From contig NZ_LFMW01000024.1 of the NCBI RefSeq assembly GCF_001050345.1, positions 1-64,000 of the forward strand: DNA of 64,000 nt, written 5' to 3'. The stretch comes from Pseudomonas fildesensis. GTDB lineage: Bacteria > Pseudomonadota > Gammaproteobacteria > Pseudomonadales > Pseudomonadaceae. The notes under the pieces were generated by a model. The model saw nothing but the letters and a program-made list of their open reading frames with translations, did no database searches and was not told where the DNA came from. Below, piece by piece: positions 34,422 to 43,808 of the stretch (position 1 is the first letter of the stretch; each line of letters begins with the position of its first letter). The translations under genes were made by a program, and so were the position numbers.

Positions 34422-35321
34422 ATGAATCTGCGCGAGCTGGACCTGAACCTTTTGGTGATCTTCAACCAATTACTGGCAGACAAAAGTGTCTCAGTATCGG
34501 CTGATAGCCTTGGGCTGACTCAACCCGCCGTCAGCAATGCGCTGAAGCGTCTGCGCATTACGTTCAACGATGAGTTGTTCGTGCGTACCCCCAGGGGCAT
34601 GCAGCCAACCCCGTTTGCAGCGCAACTGGCTGAACCGGTATCCCAGGCGATCGGCTTGCTGCACGGTGCGATAAACCGCCACGATGAGTTCGATCCAGCG
34701 ACCAGCCGAAAACGCTTCGTTGTGGCGATGACCGACATCGGGGAAATTTACTTCGTGCCGCGATTGATCGACGCACTGCTTAAACAGGCCCCTGGCATCT
34801 CGGTGAGTACGCTGCGCAGCAACGCGCAGCTGTCCGAAAGCCTGGCCAGTGGCGAAGTGGATCTGGCTGTCGGACTGCTGCCGAACCTGCAAGCAGGCTT
34901 CTACCAGCGGCGGCTGTTTCACCATCGCTATGTGTGCTTGTGCAGAAAAGACCATCCATTGACCCAGCAGCCAATGACCCGTGAGCGTTTCTGTGAGTTT
35001 GGGCACGTCAGGATCGTAGCGGCCAGCACCGGCCATGGAGAAATCGACACGCATATGCAGCGTGCTGGCTTGCAACGTGAGATTCGCTTGGAAGTGCCGC
35101 ACTTTGTAGCGGTCGGACATATCCTGCAGAACACCGATTTGATCGCCACAGTTCCAGAACGGTTCGCCAACAGCTGCGCTCAGCCGTTCGGGCTCACCAG
35201 CCTGCCAGTCCCGTTACCCTTGCCCGAGATTGCCATCAATTTATTCTGGCACGGCAAATACAATCGGGACCCCGCCAATAAATGGTTCCGACAACTGATG
35301 TTTGATCTGTTCAGCGATTAA
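34422..35321 (+). CDS. nahR: NahR-like LysR-family regulator of salicylate catabolism
   Basis: The 299-residue protein has an N-terminal HTH (SVSADSLGLTQPAVSNALKR) and follows NahR closely along its whole length (for example MTDIGEIYFVPRLID, LAVGLLPNLQ, CLCRKDHP, EVPHFVAVGHILQ, ending LMFDLF). It is divergent from the hydroxylase gene and is the expected salicylate-responsive activator. GGAGA precedes the ATG. Confidence in this specific assignment is high because regulator, target and operator agree. Confidence 0.92.
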   Translation: MNLRELDLNLLVIFNQLLADKSVSVSADSLGLTQPAVSNALKRLRITFNDELFVRTPRGMQPTPFAAQLAEPVSQAIGLLHGAINRHDEFDPATSRKRFVVAMTDIGEIYFVPRLIDALLKQAPGISVSTLRSNAQLSESLASGEVDLAVGLLPNLQAGFYQRRLFHHRYVCLCRKDHPLTQQPMTRERFCEFGHVRIVAASTGHGEIDTHMQRAGLQREIRLEVPHFVAVGHILQNTDLIATVPERFANSCAQPFGLTSLPVPLPLPEIAINLFWHGKYNRDPANKWFRQLMFDLFSD

Positions 35322-35336
35322 TTGAGTGCACAGCCT

Positions 35337-36239
35337 TTACTGCCAATGCGCACACAACTTGACCAACTCATCGACCACATAACGAACCTTGGGGCGCAGG
35401 TGCGACACCTTGGGCCAGACCGCATGCACATCAACCGCTTCAGGCTCATAGGCTTGCAACACCTCGACCAGCCTGCCCGCCTCAATATCATCCTGGAACA
35501 GGCTGCGCGGCATTTGGCACAAGCCGGCGCCAGCCACTGCGGCAAGAATCATGGCTTCGCCATCGCCAATCTGATGCGTTGAAGGGGGGGCGTAACGAAC
35601 GGTATGACCCGCCTGCATCACTCGCCATGCAAGCGGCTGGCCGCGGCGATGGCCGACGATGCAACGGTGCTGGGTCAGCTCTTCCAGGGTTTGCGGGGTA
35701 CCGAAGCGCGCAAGGTAATCAGGGGAAGCGCAGACGGCCCAGCGTTGACGAGTCAACCGTCGCGCAACCAGCCCGCTGGTGTCCTGCAGTTCGCCAAACC
35801 GTACCAACAAATCGATACCCTCTTCGAACGGGTCCACCAGGTGATCGGAAAACGTCAGGCTCAATTGCAGCGCCGGGTATTTGTTGGCGATCTCAAACAA
35901 CAGTGGCGCGACGACCCGGCGTCCGAACGCCACCGGAACATCAACCCGCAAACGGCCAGAGGGCTCACCACCACCGGGGCCCAGCCCGCTTTCAGCGGTG
36001 CCGATTTCCTCCAGCGCCGTGGAGCATGCTGCGAAGTAGGCCTCGCCATCGGCGGTGAGGGAAATCCTTCGCGTGGTGCGATGAAACAACTGCGTGCCCA
36101 AACGCTCTTCCAAGCGCGCTATGGCCTTGCCCACCGCAGATTTCGACAGTCCCAAGCGCTCGGCTGCCTGGGTAAAGCTGGACGAGCGCGCCGCCACGAC
36201 GAAGGTGATCACGCCCTGGAAGGAGTCGATAGGTACCAT
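35337..36239 (-). CDS. LysR-family regulator (CrgA/AaeR-like group)
   Basis: The protein is 300 residues from the ATG at 36239 (MVPIDSFQGVITF), the normal start for this group; an upstream frame adds 18 atypical residues. The HTH SFTQAAERLGLSKSAVGKAI is followed by the group-typical RTTRRISLTADGEAY and GRLRVDVPVAFGR. It is divergent from the tautomerase/ABM/nitroreductase/MFS set and likely controls it. It is convergent with nahR (15 bp apart). Confidence 0.9.
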   Translation of the reverse strand: MVPIDSFQGVITFVVAARSSSFTQAAERLGLSKSAVGKAIARLEERLGTQLFHRTTRRISLTADGEAYFAACSTALEEIGTAESGLGPGGGEPSGRLRVDVPVAFGRRVVAPLLFEIANKYPALQLSLTFSDHLVDPFEEGIDLLVRFGELQDTSGLVARRLTRQRWAVCASPDYLARFGTPQTLEELTQHRCIVGHRRGQPLAWRVMQAGHTVRYAPPSTHQIGDGEAMILAAVAGAGLCQMPRSLFQDDIEAGRLVEVLQAYEPEAVDVHAVWPKVSHLRPKVRYVVDELVKLCAHWQ

Positions 36240-36389
36240 GCTACGCCCACAATTGTAGAGTTTTAGTCTACCCATATTATAGTTGCAGGCCATTTATCGC
36301 CACCGAACTCAACAGTACGATGGGTTCCAGTAAGGCAACGGTGCATTTTTCGCACCTATCCCAGATCAATGTCCTAGAAGGAATACATC

Positions 36390-36587
36390 ATGCCCGTCGT
36401 ACGTGTGAGCTGGTTCGAAGGTAAAGAACACGCGCAGAAAGCCGCTGTTGCAGCCGATATCACCGAAAGCATCGTTAAACACACCGGTACCGATGCCAAT
36501 TACATCTACGTAATTTTCGAAGACGTAGCCGCATCGGATTGGGCCGGCGCCGGCAAGCTATTCGGGGAAGCACCCGAAAAGCCCTGA
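36390..36587 (+). CDS. 4-oxalocrotonate tautomerase-family protein
   Basis: A 65-residue tautomerase-superfamily subunit. Pro2, which becomes the catalytic N-terminal proline after Met removal, is followed by VVRVSWFEGK. Members work as oligomers and tautomerise or hydrate small keto acids, but many have other activities. An AGAAGGAA lies upstream. It is the first gene facing the LysR at 36239. Confidence 0.88.
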   Translation: MPVVRVSWFEGKEHAQKAAVAADITESIVKHTGTDANYIYVIFEDVAASDWAGAGKLFGEAPEKP

Positions 36588-36673
36588 CGCCCCTGACCTG
36601 CACCGCATGCAACGGCTAATCCAGCGATGCTGGCGTGCAGGTTTTTGTCATCCATCTGCCGGAGACCCCCACC

Positions 36674-37027
36674 ATGCACCCCCATATTTCCTGCCTGTTC
36701 TCCCTTGCGGTCAAACCCGCAGAGCTTGCTGAATTCAAGGCACTGATCGCCACCATCGTTGCCGCCACCCGTGCCGAGCCGGGCACATTGGTTTACGAAT
36801 ACAGCGTCAATGAAGACAACAGCACCGTGCACATCCTTGAGCGGTATAACGTCGATGCCGTGGTAAGCCACGTAGACACCACGTTCGCGCCTTTTGGCCA
36901 GCGTTTCCTGGAGCTGTGCACCATCACTAGCCTGGTGGTCTACGGCACACCCGACGCTGAAATCCGCAAGCGCCTGGACCCGTTCGGCGCCGTTTACATG
37001 ACCCCATTCGACGGTTTCAGCCGCTGA
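36674..37027 (+). CDS. Antibiotic biosynthesis monooxygenase (ABM/YgiN-like) domain protein
   Basis: The protein is 117 residues from the ATG at 36674 (GGAG ten bases upstream). A single ferredoxin-like ABM domain carries the typical TRAEPGTLVYEYSVNEDNSTVHILERY. Small cofactor-free members oxidise quinols or act in heme or quinone handling. It follows the tautomerase by 86 bp in the same direction and is probably co-transcribed. Confidence 0.85.
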   Translation: MHPHISCLFSLAVKPAELAEFKALIATIVAATRAEPGTLVYEYSVNEDNSTVHILERYNVDAVVSHVDTTFAPFGQRFLELCTITSLVVYGTPDAEIRKRLDPFGAVYMTPFDGFSR

Positions 37028-37097
37028 GTTGAAACCAGGCGCAGGCTCGAAAGTGACAACCGTGTCATGCGCATCCTTATCCCGCACAGAGATCACT

Positions 37098-37712
37098 ATG
37101 TCTGCTATCGCTGAAGTTATTAAGTCCCGCGTCTCCGCCAACAGCTACGACACTGAACGTTCATTGACGGACGCCCAGGTCGCTGAACTGGTTAACCTGG
37201 CCACCCACGCCCCCTCCGCCTTCAACCTGCAAAACTGGAAGTTCCTGGCCGTGCGCAGCACCGAAGCCAAGGCACGCTTGTTGCCACTCGCATTTGGCCA
37301 GCAAAAGGTCATGGATGCCGCCGTGACCTTTATTGTCTGCGGCACCCTGAACCCGCATGTAACCCTGCCGGCTGCATTGAAGCCGACGCTGGATGCCGGA
37401 ATCATTGACCAGTCGATCTACGACATGTGGGTGGGCGCGGCCCAAGGCATGTACCAGGAAAACCCTCAATTGCAGCGCGACGAAGCCATTCGCTCCGGCT
37501 CACTCGCCGCGATGACCCTGATGTTGGCCGCGAAGGGCCAAGGCCTGGTTTCGACGCCAATGATCGGGTTTGATCAGGCCGCCGTGGCCAAGGAATTCGA
37601 CCTGTCGGATGAAGAAGTGCCGGTGATGTTGATCACTGTTGGCTACCCGGGCCTGGCCAACTGGCCACAAAAGCCGCGTAAAGCAGTGAACGACGTACTG
37701 CAGTTCGTTTAA
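37098..37712 (+). CDS. Nitroreductase-family FMN oxidoreductase
   Basis: The protein is 204 residues from the ATG at 37098 (MSAIAEVIKSRVSAN). FMN-binding features include the N-terminal Arg/Ser region, THAPSAFNLQNWKF and the C-terminal VMLITVGYPGLANW followed by KPRKAVNDVL. It reduces nitroaromatics, quinones or enones with NAD(P)H. It is the third gene in the LysR-facing set, whose members together suggest a response to quinone- or phenol-like compounds. Confidence 0.9.
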   Translation: MSAIAEVIKSRVSANSYDTERSLTDAQVAELVNLATHAPSAFNLQNWKFLAVRSTEAKARLLPLAFGQQKVMDAAVTFIVCGTLNPHVTLPAALKPTLDAGIIDQSIYDMWVGAAQGMYQENPQLQRDEAIRSGSLAAMTLMLAAKGQGLVSTPMIGFDQAAVAKEFDLSDEEVPVMLITVGYPGLANWPQKPRKAVNDVLQFV

Positions 37713-37812
37713 GCCGGTAACACCCTGCATGCTTGGGTCATCCAGGCATGCAAGTGCATCGGTCAATCGACTCACAACCATGATCTGCTACAGGCTATGA
37801 AACACGAATGCC

Positions 37813-39165
37813 ATGACTCAATCACCAGCTTCATTACGCGCCATTTTAACCGCTGCCTGCCTGGGTTTTCTCGTCGTGCAACTCGACGTCAGCGTAGTGA
37901 ACGTTGGGCTGGGAGCGCTTAAAGCCGCCTTCGACACCAACCTCACCGGTCTGCAGTGGGTCATAAACAGTTACGCTTTGCCGTTCTCTGCCCTGCTAAT
38001 CCTGGGTGGAGCCTGGGGCGACAAATGGGGAGCAAAATCCGTGTTCGCGGCGGGATTTGCGATATTTACCCTCGCCTCCATCGGCTGCGGCTTAGCCAGC
38101 AGCATGAACCTCCTGATCTCGATGCGTGTCATCCAGGGCATCGGAGCCGCGCTGCTCATACCCACTTCATTGACGCTGATCCGTGTGTCATTTCAAGACC
38201 CGGACCGACGCCGCTCTGCCGTCGCGCTTTGGGGGGCCTGCGGCGGAATTGCTCTGGCCGCCGGGCCGGTGATCGGTGGTCTGATGATCGAGTACTTCGG
38301 CTGGCGCAGTGTTTTTCTCCTGAATATTCCAATCGGTCTGCTGGCGATCGCGCTTATCCTGCGATACGCACCCGCGTCCCCTCGGGTCGATAAACACATC
38401 GATATTCCGGGGCAAATCAGTATTGCCCTCTGCCTTGCATCGTTGACCTATGGATTGACCGAGTCGAGCGCACAAGGCTGGAGCGCGCAGACACTGACGG
38501 CCCTGGCCGTTGCGCTGGCCTGTGCGGCAGCATTCGTTGCGATCGAGCATCGCGTCAAACATCCCATGCTACCGGCACGGCTTGCCAGTAATAAGGTGCT
38601 AGGCAGCATGGCGCTGGCCGGCGCCGCAATTAATCTGACGTTTTACGGCGCAGTATTCGTATTCAGCATCTACTTTCAAACCTTCCTGCATTACGACGCT
38701 TTCAAAACCGGCGTGTCATTCATCCCGTTGACGGCGGTGCTGACCCTTTCAACCCTGCTCTCCTCTCGCTTCGCCAAACGCTTCAGCGCCACACGCATTA
38801 TCACCACGGGCTTTAGCATTCAGATCGTCGGGTTCCTTGTACTGTCGCAAATCACGGTGCAAGCCTCCCCATGGCTGCTCAATGGCGCACTGATGCTGGT
38901 CGGCATTGGCAGCGCAATGTCAGTGCCGTCAATTACTAATTCGATGCTGTCATCCGTGACACAACACGATGCGGGGATTGCTTCGGGGTTAATGGCTTCA
39001 GCCAGGCAGTTGGGCGGCGTGTTAGGCGTTGCCGTTTCGGGAATACTGATTGCGCATGATGATGCGGCGTCGTTCTCGCAAGGGATGGCGAACGCAATGC
39101 TGTTTTCTGCGTTCGCCTTGCTGATATGTATCGGGGTCAACCTGTACGTGTCCCGCCAGCCCTGA
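37813..39165 (+). CDS. MFS drug:H+ antiporter, DHA2 (14-TM) family
   Basis: This 450-residue integral membrane protein has about 14 predicted helices. Motif A-like GGAWGDKWGAKSVF, motif B LISMRVIQGIGAALLIPTSLT and antiporter motif C WGACGGIALAAGPVIGGLM are present. It likely exports toxic organic compounds. It follows the nitroreductase by 100 bp on the same strand and may belong to the same regulon. It ends 6 bp from the convergent SDR gene. Confidence 0.92.
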   Translation: MTQSPASLRAILTAACLGFLVVQLDVSVVNVGLGALKAAFDTNLTGLQWVINSYALPFSALLILGGAWGDKWGAKSVFAAGFAIFTLASIGCGLASSMNLLISMRVIQGIGAALLIPTSLTLIRVSFQDPDRRRSAVALWGACGGIALAAGPVIGGLMIEYFGWRSVFLLNIPIGLLAIALILRYAPASPRVDKHIDIPGQISIALCLASLTYGLTESSAQGWSAQTLTALAVALACAAAFVAIEHRVKHPMLPARLASNKVLGSMALAGAAINLTFYGAVFVFSIYFQTFLHYDAFKTGVSFIPLTAVLTLSTLLSSRFAKRFSATRIITTGFSIQIVGFLVLSQITVQASPWLLNGALMLVGIGSAMSVPSITNSMLSSVTQHDAGIASGLMASARQLGGVLGVAVSGILIAHDDAASFSQGMANAMLFSAFALLICIGVNLYVSRQP

Positions 39166-39171
39166 GACGTA

Positions 39172-39969
39172 TCAGACGATATCGTCTACCACACCACCGT
39201 CGACTCTTAACGAAGCGCCGGTGGTGGCCGATGCCTGCGTGGAGCAGACATATACAATCATGTTAGCCACCTCCTCCACGCTGGCGGCGCGCTGGATGAT
39301 CGAGCTTGGGCGATGCTGCATGACAAACTCGGCAACCACCGACTCTAGGGATTTTCCGGTACGTTCGACTTCGCCCTTCATCATATCCGCGACGCCGTCA
39401 GACAGCGTAGGCCCCGGCAGCACGCTATTGACGGTCACACCACTGCCGGCTACGCGTTTGGCCAAACCACGCGCAAGTGCCAATTGGGCCGTCTTGGAAA
39501 CGCCATAGTGAATCATGTCCGCAGGAATGTTTCGTGCCGACTCGGACGCAACGAATACCACCCGCCCCCATCCGCGATCAACCATGGCTGGCAGCAGCGC
39601 ACGGCTCAAGCGGACGCCTGACATCACGTTGGTGTGCCAGTAGTTGTCCCACACGTCATCACCGGCTTCGAAGAAATCCAGCGGCTCATAAATGCCGGCG
39701 TTGTTCACCAAAATGTCGATATCACTGATACCGGCCAACAAGCTCGCCACGCCTGGCGCGGTGCTCAGGTCTGCCGCCACACCAATGACACTGGCACCGG
39801 GCACTTCTGCCAACAAGCGGGCAACCGCTGCATTCACGGAGCCTTCACTGCGACCATTGACGACGACGGCGGCGCCTGCCTCGGCAAGCCCCTTGGCCAC
39901 CGCAAAACCAATGCCGCCGGTCGAGGCGGTAACCAGAGCGCGTTTCGTCTTCAGTTGGATATTCATCAT
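39172..39969 (-). CDS. Short-chain dehydrogenase/reductase
   Basis: This 265-residue classical SDR has the cofactor motif TASTGGIGFA, NNAGIY, catalytic Ser in VASESA, and YGVSK. The C-terminal end SLRVDGGVVDDIV is typical of FabG-like proteins. Two consecutive Met codons make the exact start uncertain by one residue. It stands alone between the MFS gene and the LysR at 40102, on the LysR strand. The substrate is unknown. Confidence 0.9.
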   Translation of the reverse strand: MMNIQLKTKRALVTASTGGIGFAVAKGLAEAGAAVVVNGRSEGSVNAAVARLLAEVPGASVIGVAADLSTAPGVASLLAGISDIDILVNNAGIYEPLDFFEAGDDVWDNYWHTNVMSGVRLSRALLPAMVDRGWGRVVFVASESARNIPADMIHYGVSKTAQLALARGLAKRVAGSGVTVNSVLPGPTLSDGVADMMKGEVERTGKSLESVVAEFVMQHRPSSIIQRAASVEEVANMIVYVCSTQASATTGASLRVDGGVVDDIV

Positions 39970-40101
39970 TTCTCCGTCAAGAATGTCCGGGCCGTTATGC
40001 CCGCCATCAGCGCCTACAGTGTAGAAAACAAACAGCCACTGTATGGCTTAGCCGCGCCTGGATAAATGTCAATTCCGGTTGGTGATCTACAACAGTCTGT
40101 T

Positions 40102-41010
40102 TCAAAACAGCTCAGGTTCAACGAAGTCTGCACCGAAATTCTGCGTGGCGAAGTCGAGAAAACTGCGCAGCTTCGGGGTCAGCCGGCGATCGGGCGCGTA
40201 CAGCACGTGCAGTGGGCGACTGGGTGGCGGGTAATCTGGTAGCAGCGTGACGAGCTCGCCAGCGAGGAGTGATTTGCGCACCAGTTCCACCGGTTGGAGC
40301 AGTATTCCCAAGCCTGCCAGGGCGGCGCACAGCAGCGGCTCGCCGTGATCGGCCATGAATCGACTGCCAACCGGGACAACGACGGTTCCTTCAGGCCCAT
40401 TGAACGTCCAGTGCGTGCGCAGCTCGGTGTGGGAAAACCCCAGGCACTCATGATTCTGCAGGTCCCACGGTGTCTGTATCGGGGGCTTGCCTTCAAGGTA
40501 AGACGGCGCAGCGCATAACACTAGCCTATAGGGCGCCAGTGCCTTGGCAACCAAGCCACTGTCGGCCAGCACGCCGACTCTGAAAACCACGTCAAAGCCT
40601 TCATCGATCAGATCTACAGCATTATTGGCCAGGCTCAGCTCCACGCTCACCTGCGGATTAGCCTCCATATACGCTGGTAAGCGTGGCGCAAGGGACTGCA
40701 TACCAAAACTGACGGGGGCATTGATGCGCAGCCGTCCGCTTGGAGCCGCCTGGGTATGGGCTGCGAGGTTTTCGGCGGTTTCAACTTCGGCCAGGATGAA
40801 TTTGGAGCGCTCGTAAAACTCGCGCCCAAAGTCAGTGAGGCTTTGCCTGCGCGTGGTGCGGTTGAGCAAACGCACGCCAAGGTGCTGCTCCAGGTGATGC
40901 ACATGCTTGCCGATCAATTGCGCCGACATCTGCAACGCATCACCAGCGGCGCTGAAAGACCCCATTTCAACGGCTTTGACAAATGCCGCCATGCTGCTCA
41001 GACGATCCAT
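40102..41010 (-). CDS. LysR-family regulator
   Basis: The protein is 302 residues from MDRLSSMAAFVKAVEMGSF (ATG at 41010), the standard start in this group; the open frame extends 62 codons further without LysR similarity. The HTH region is SFSAAGDALQMSAQLIGKHV with NRTTRRQSLTDFG after it. It is divergent from the alpha/beta hydrolase gene at 41177 and is the likely regulator of it. Confidence 0.9.
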   Translation of the reverse strand: MDRLSSMAAFVKAVEMGSFSAAGDALQMSAQLIGKHVHHLEQHLGVRLLNRTTRRQSLTDFGREFYERSKFILAEVETAENLAAHTQAAPSGRLRINAPVSFGMQSLAPRLPAYMEANPQVSVELSLANNAVDLIDEGFDVVFRVGVLADSGLVAKALAPYRLVLCAAPSYLEGKPPIQTPWDLQNHECLGFSHTELRTHWTFNGPEGTVVVPVGSRFMADHGEPLLCAALAGLGILLQPVELVRKSLLAGELVTLLPDYPPPSRPLHVLYAPDRRLTPKLRSFLDFATQNFGADFVEPELF

Positions 41011-41176
41011 TACCAATGATCCGTTTCGAATGTCCAGGCATTTTGGGTATTTATCCTGGAACTGTCCAAGCTCTATCTTCGCTTGGCAGCGAGTTGACGT
41101 TATCGGGGCGGCCAACTGACAGCCGGCGCCGGAAATCGTCGCTCGAACGATATTTGAATCGACACAGGATTGGACC

Positions 41177-42130
41177 ATGATATACCCCCTGATCAATCAA
41201 TCGCTGCCGGCCATGCTCGGCGAAGATTTTTACTTTCCCAACGAAATCATTGACCAGGCCTTCCGCGTCTCGGACTTTCCCGACCTTAAAGTCAGCAGCT
41301 TCAGCACCAGTGACCGTGTAAACCTGGCGTACTGGGAAGCGGGCGCAGGGCAGCCATTGATTTTCATCCCGGGCTGGTCGGCCAACGGGGCGATGTATTT
41401 CCACCTCATGCACATCCTCAGCAATCACTATCACGTCTACGTGTTGGATGTTCGCAACCAGGGCTTCTCCGAAAAAACGGCGTCGGGCAACCGTATTTCC
41501 CGCTATGCCATGGACGTTAAGGAGTTTGCCGAGCATCTGGGTGTGCCTGAAGCGCACTATTGCGGTTGGTCGATGGGTGCGTCGGTGATGTGGGCGTACA
41601 TTGACCTGTTCGGTACCCAGGGTATTCGCACCTTGAGCATCATCGATCAGGCACCTTCGATTTATTGCCACGCCGATTGGACAGAACAACAGCGATTGGA
41701 TGCCGGCGCGTTCACCACCTCACCGGAACGCATGATCGACTCCTACGTGAACATGACAACGACCAACCAATTGATTTCAGGAACTCGCGTGCTCGAGCGC
41801 GCAATGGCAATCGACTCACCCTATTTCCACAATGCAATCAGCCTGGTCCAGGCGGCGATAAAAGACGATATGGCATTTACCGGATTAGTGCTTTTTGATC
41901 ATGTCACCAACGATTGGCGAGATGTCATCCAAACCAAGATCGACGTGCCCACCGCGATTTTTACCGGGGAATACAGTGACTGGCTGGACAGTCAGAAGTG
42001 GATGAACTCAGTGATCCGCAACTCGGTACTGTATGTGTACGACAAGGCCGAACAGGGCGACCACTTTCTGGCATTCAAGAATCCGCAGAAATTCGCCACT
42101 GACCTGCACAGTTTTTTGCAGCGCTCGTGA
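41177..42130 (+). CDS. Alpha/beta hydrolase
   Basis: This 317-residue alpha/beta-fold hydrolase has oxyanion-hole region FIPGWSANG, nucleophile elbow GWSMGAS (Ser), a candidate acid Asp near TGEYSDWLD and the catalytic His in EQGDHFLAF. Its N-terminal 40 residues are an extension before the core. It could hydrolyse an ester or lactone and is an unlinked candidate for the esterase missing from the Baeyer-Villiger operon 8 kb away, but that is speculation. Confidence 0.88.
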   Translation: MIYPLINQSLPAMLGEDFYFPNEIIDQAFRVSDFPDLKVSSFSTSDRVNLAYWEAGAGQPLIFIPGWSANGAMYFHLMHILSNHYHVYVLDVRNQGFSEKTASGNRISRYAMDVKEFAEHLGVPEAHYCGWSMGASVMWAYIDLFGTQGIRTLSIIDQAPSIYCHADWTEQQRLDAGAFTTSPERMIDSYVNMTTTNQLISGTRVLERAMAIDSPYFHNAISLVQAAIKDDMAFTGLVLFDHVTNDWRDVIQTKIDVPTAIFTGEYSDWLDSQKWMNSVIRNSVLYVYDKAEQGDHFLAFKNPQKFATDLHSFLQRS

Positions 42131-42149
42131 TGCGTGCCGCTTAAACCCT

Positions 42150-43049
42150 TTAGCGCTCCCACTCGGGATGGGCGAAGCGCTCAGTCAGAAAGCTGATCAG
42201 CGCCCGCACCTTGCTCGCCAAGTGTTTGCGCGTGGGATAAACCACGTAAATGCCCAACTCGATGGAGCGGTACTCAGGCAGGACTTCCACCAGGGCTCCG
42301 CTGCGTAAATCCTCACCGACCATAAAGCTTGGCTGCAGGGCAATGCCGCCACCCGCAATGGCGATGCTGCGGCACGTATCGCCATTGTTGCAGCGCACGC
42401 TCGAACGAGTGCGCACGCTGACGTGACCATCGGGCCCGTCGAACGGCCATTCATTGCCCGTCGCAAAGTTGGTATAGGCAATGACGCCATGTTCAGCCAG
42501 GTCCGCAAGTGTGCGCAGCGGGGGATGTCTCGCCAGATAATCGGGGGAAGCACACAGGCACATACGCGTGCCCGCCAGGCGCCGCCCCACCAGGGATGAG
42601 TTCTCCATGCGCCCAATGCGTATCGCTGCGTCAAAGCCCTCGTCCACCAGGTCCACCAAACGGTCATTCAGGCTGATATCCAACTCGACATTCGGGTGGG
42701 CGCTCATGAACGCCCCCCACAGCGGCGCAAGGTGCAGAACGCCAAAACTGACCGGCGCATTCACCCGCAAGACACCACTGGGCTCTGGCGCTGCGGACGA
42801 TACAGCCTCCTCGGCCTGATCCATCAGGGCCAGCACCTCTCGCGCCTGATGGTAGAACTGCCGGCCTTCCTCGGTCAGCGAGAGCTTGCGCGTGGTGCGA
42901 TGCAGCAACCGAGCCCCCAACCGCTCCTCAAGGGCGCTCACATACCGCGAGATGGCCGCCTTGGACATTTCGAGGGCGTCGGCCGCGCCTACAAAAGTAC
43001 CTTTGTCGATCACCGTACAGAACACCTGCATCTCCAATGCTCTATCCAT
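42150..43049 (-). CDS. LysR-family regulator
   Basis: The protein is 299 residues from MDRALEMQVFCTVIDKGTF (ATG at 43049). The HTH is FVGAADALEMSKAAISRYVS, with HRTTRKLSLTEEGRQF and a substrate-binding domain like the other LysR proteins of the window. It is divergent from the reductase/dioxygenase operon starting at 43159 with about 110 bp between, and so is the likely regulator. Confidence 0.9.
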   Translation of the reverse strand: MDRALEMQVFCTVIDKGTFVGAADALEMSKAAISRYVSALEERLGARLLHRTTRKLSLTEEGRQFYHQAREVLALMDQAEEAVSSAAPEPSGVLRVNAPVSFGVLHLAPLWGAFMSAHPNVELDISLNDRLVDLVDEGFDAAIRIGRMENSSLVGRRLAGTRMCLCASPDYLARHPPLRTLADLAEHGVIAYTNFATGNEWPFDGPDGHVSVRTRSSVRCNNGDTCRSIAIAGGGIALQPSFMVGEDLRSGALVEVLPEYRSIELGIYVVYPTRKHLASKVRALISFLTERFAHPEWER

Positions 43050-43158
43050 AACTGTCTCACTTAGTGGAACTATCAATCACATTTGGCCTTATTTATCTCA
43101 GAATCACAATCTATAAACTGGGCCCATCGAAACGCACACCAACGCACAAGAGGTCGAT

Positions 43159-43788
43159 ATGAAAATTACAGTAGTGGGTACCGGCAACATGGGTTCAGCG
43201 TTCGCCAAGCAGTTGTCTGGTGCCGGTCACGTGGTCCGTATTACGGGCCGTGACATCCAAAAGGCAGAAGCGCTGGCAGCCCAGTTCGAACAGGTAACCG
43301 CCTTCACCGCCGATCAGGCGCTGGGCGACAGCGATGTGGTGGTGCTTGCCACTGCCTACGCAGACGCCGTTGCGGCGCTGCAGAACCTGGGTGATCTGAC
43401 CGGCAAGGTCGTCATCGATATCACCAACCCGCTCAGCGCCGATTACATGTCGCTGACCATCGGCCACGTCACCAGCGCCAGCGAAGAAATCGCCAAGGCA
43501 GTGCCACAGGCCCAGATCGTCAAAGCCTTCAATACCCTGTTTGCTCAAGTGCTGGGCGATGGACCGACGTTCGCCAATCACCAACGTGGCAGCGTATTCG
43601 TGGCCAGTGACAGTGAGCGCGCCAAGCAGACGGCAATAGCCCTGGCTCGCAGCCTGGGTTGGAACACCGTCGACACCGGTGGACTGATCAACGCTCGCTA
43701 CCTGGAGCCGCTGGCAGGCTTGAACATCTACCTTGGCTACGGCGCCGGCCTGGGCACTTCCATCGCCCCTGTCTGGCTTAACAAGTAA
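43159..43788 (+). CDS. NADPH-dependent F420-reductase-like NAD(P)-binding protein (COG2085)
   Basis: This 209-residue single Rossmann-domain protein begins MKITVVGTGNMGSAFAKQL with an NADP-preferring TGRD after beta-2, and later has NPLSADY and VKAFNTLFAQV. Pseudomonads do not use F420 generally, so it probably reduces another cofactor or a quinone. It is the first of four plus-strand genes (dioxygenase, esterase, DoxX) under the divergent LysR. Confidence 0.85.
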   Translation: MKITVVGTGNMGSAFAKQLSGAGHVVRITGRDIQKAEALAAQFEQVTAFTADQALGDSDVVVLATAYADAVAALQNLGDLTGKVVIDITNPLSADYMSLTIGHVTSASEEIAKAVPQAQIVKAFNTLFAQVLGDGPTFANHQRGSVFVASDSERAKQTAIALARSLGWNTVDTGGLINARYLEPLAGLNIYLGYGAGLGTSIAPVWLNK

Positions 43789-43808
43789 CCCCTTCGGAGC
43801 ATTCCACC

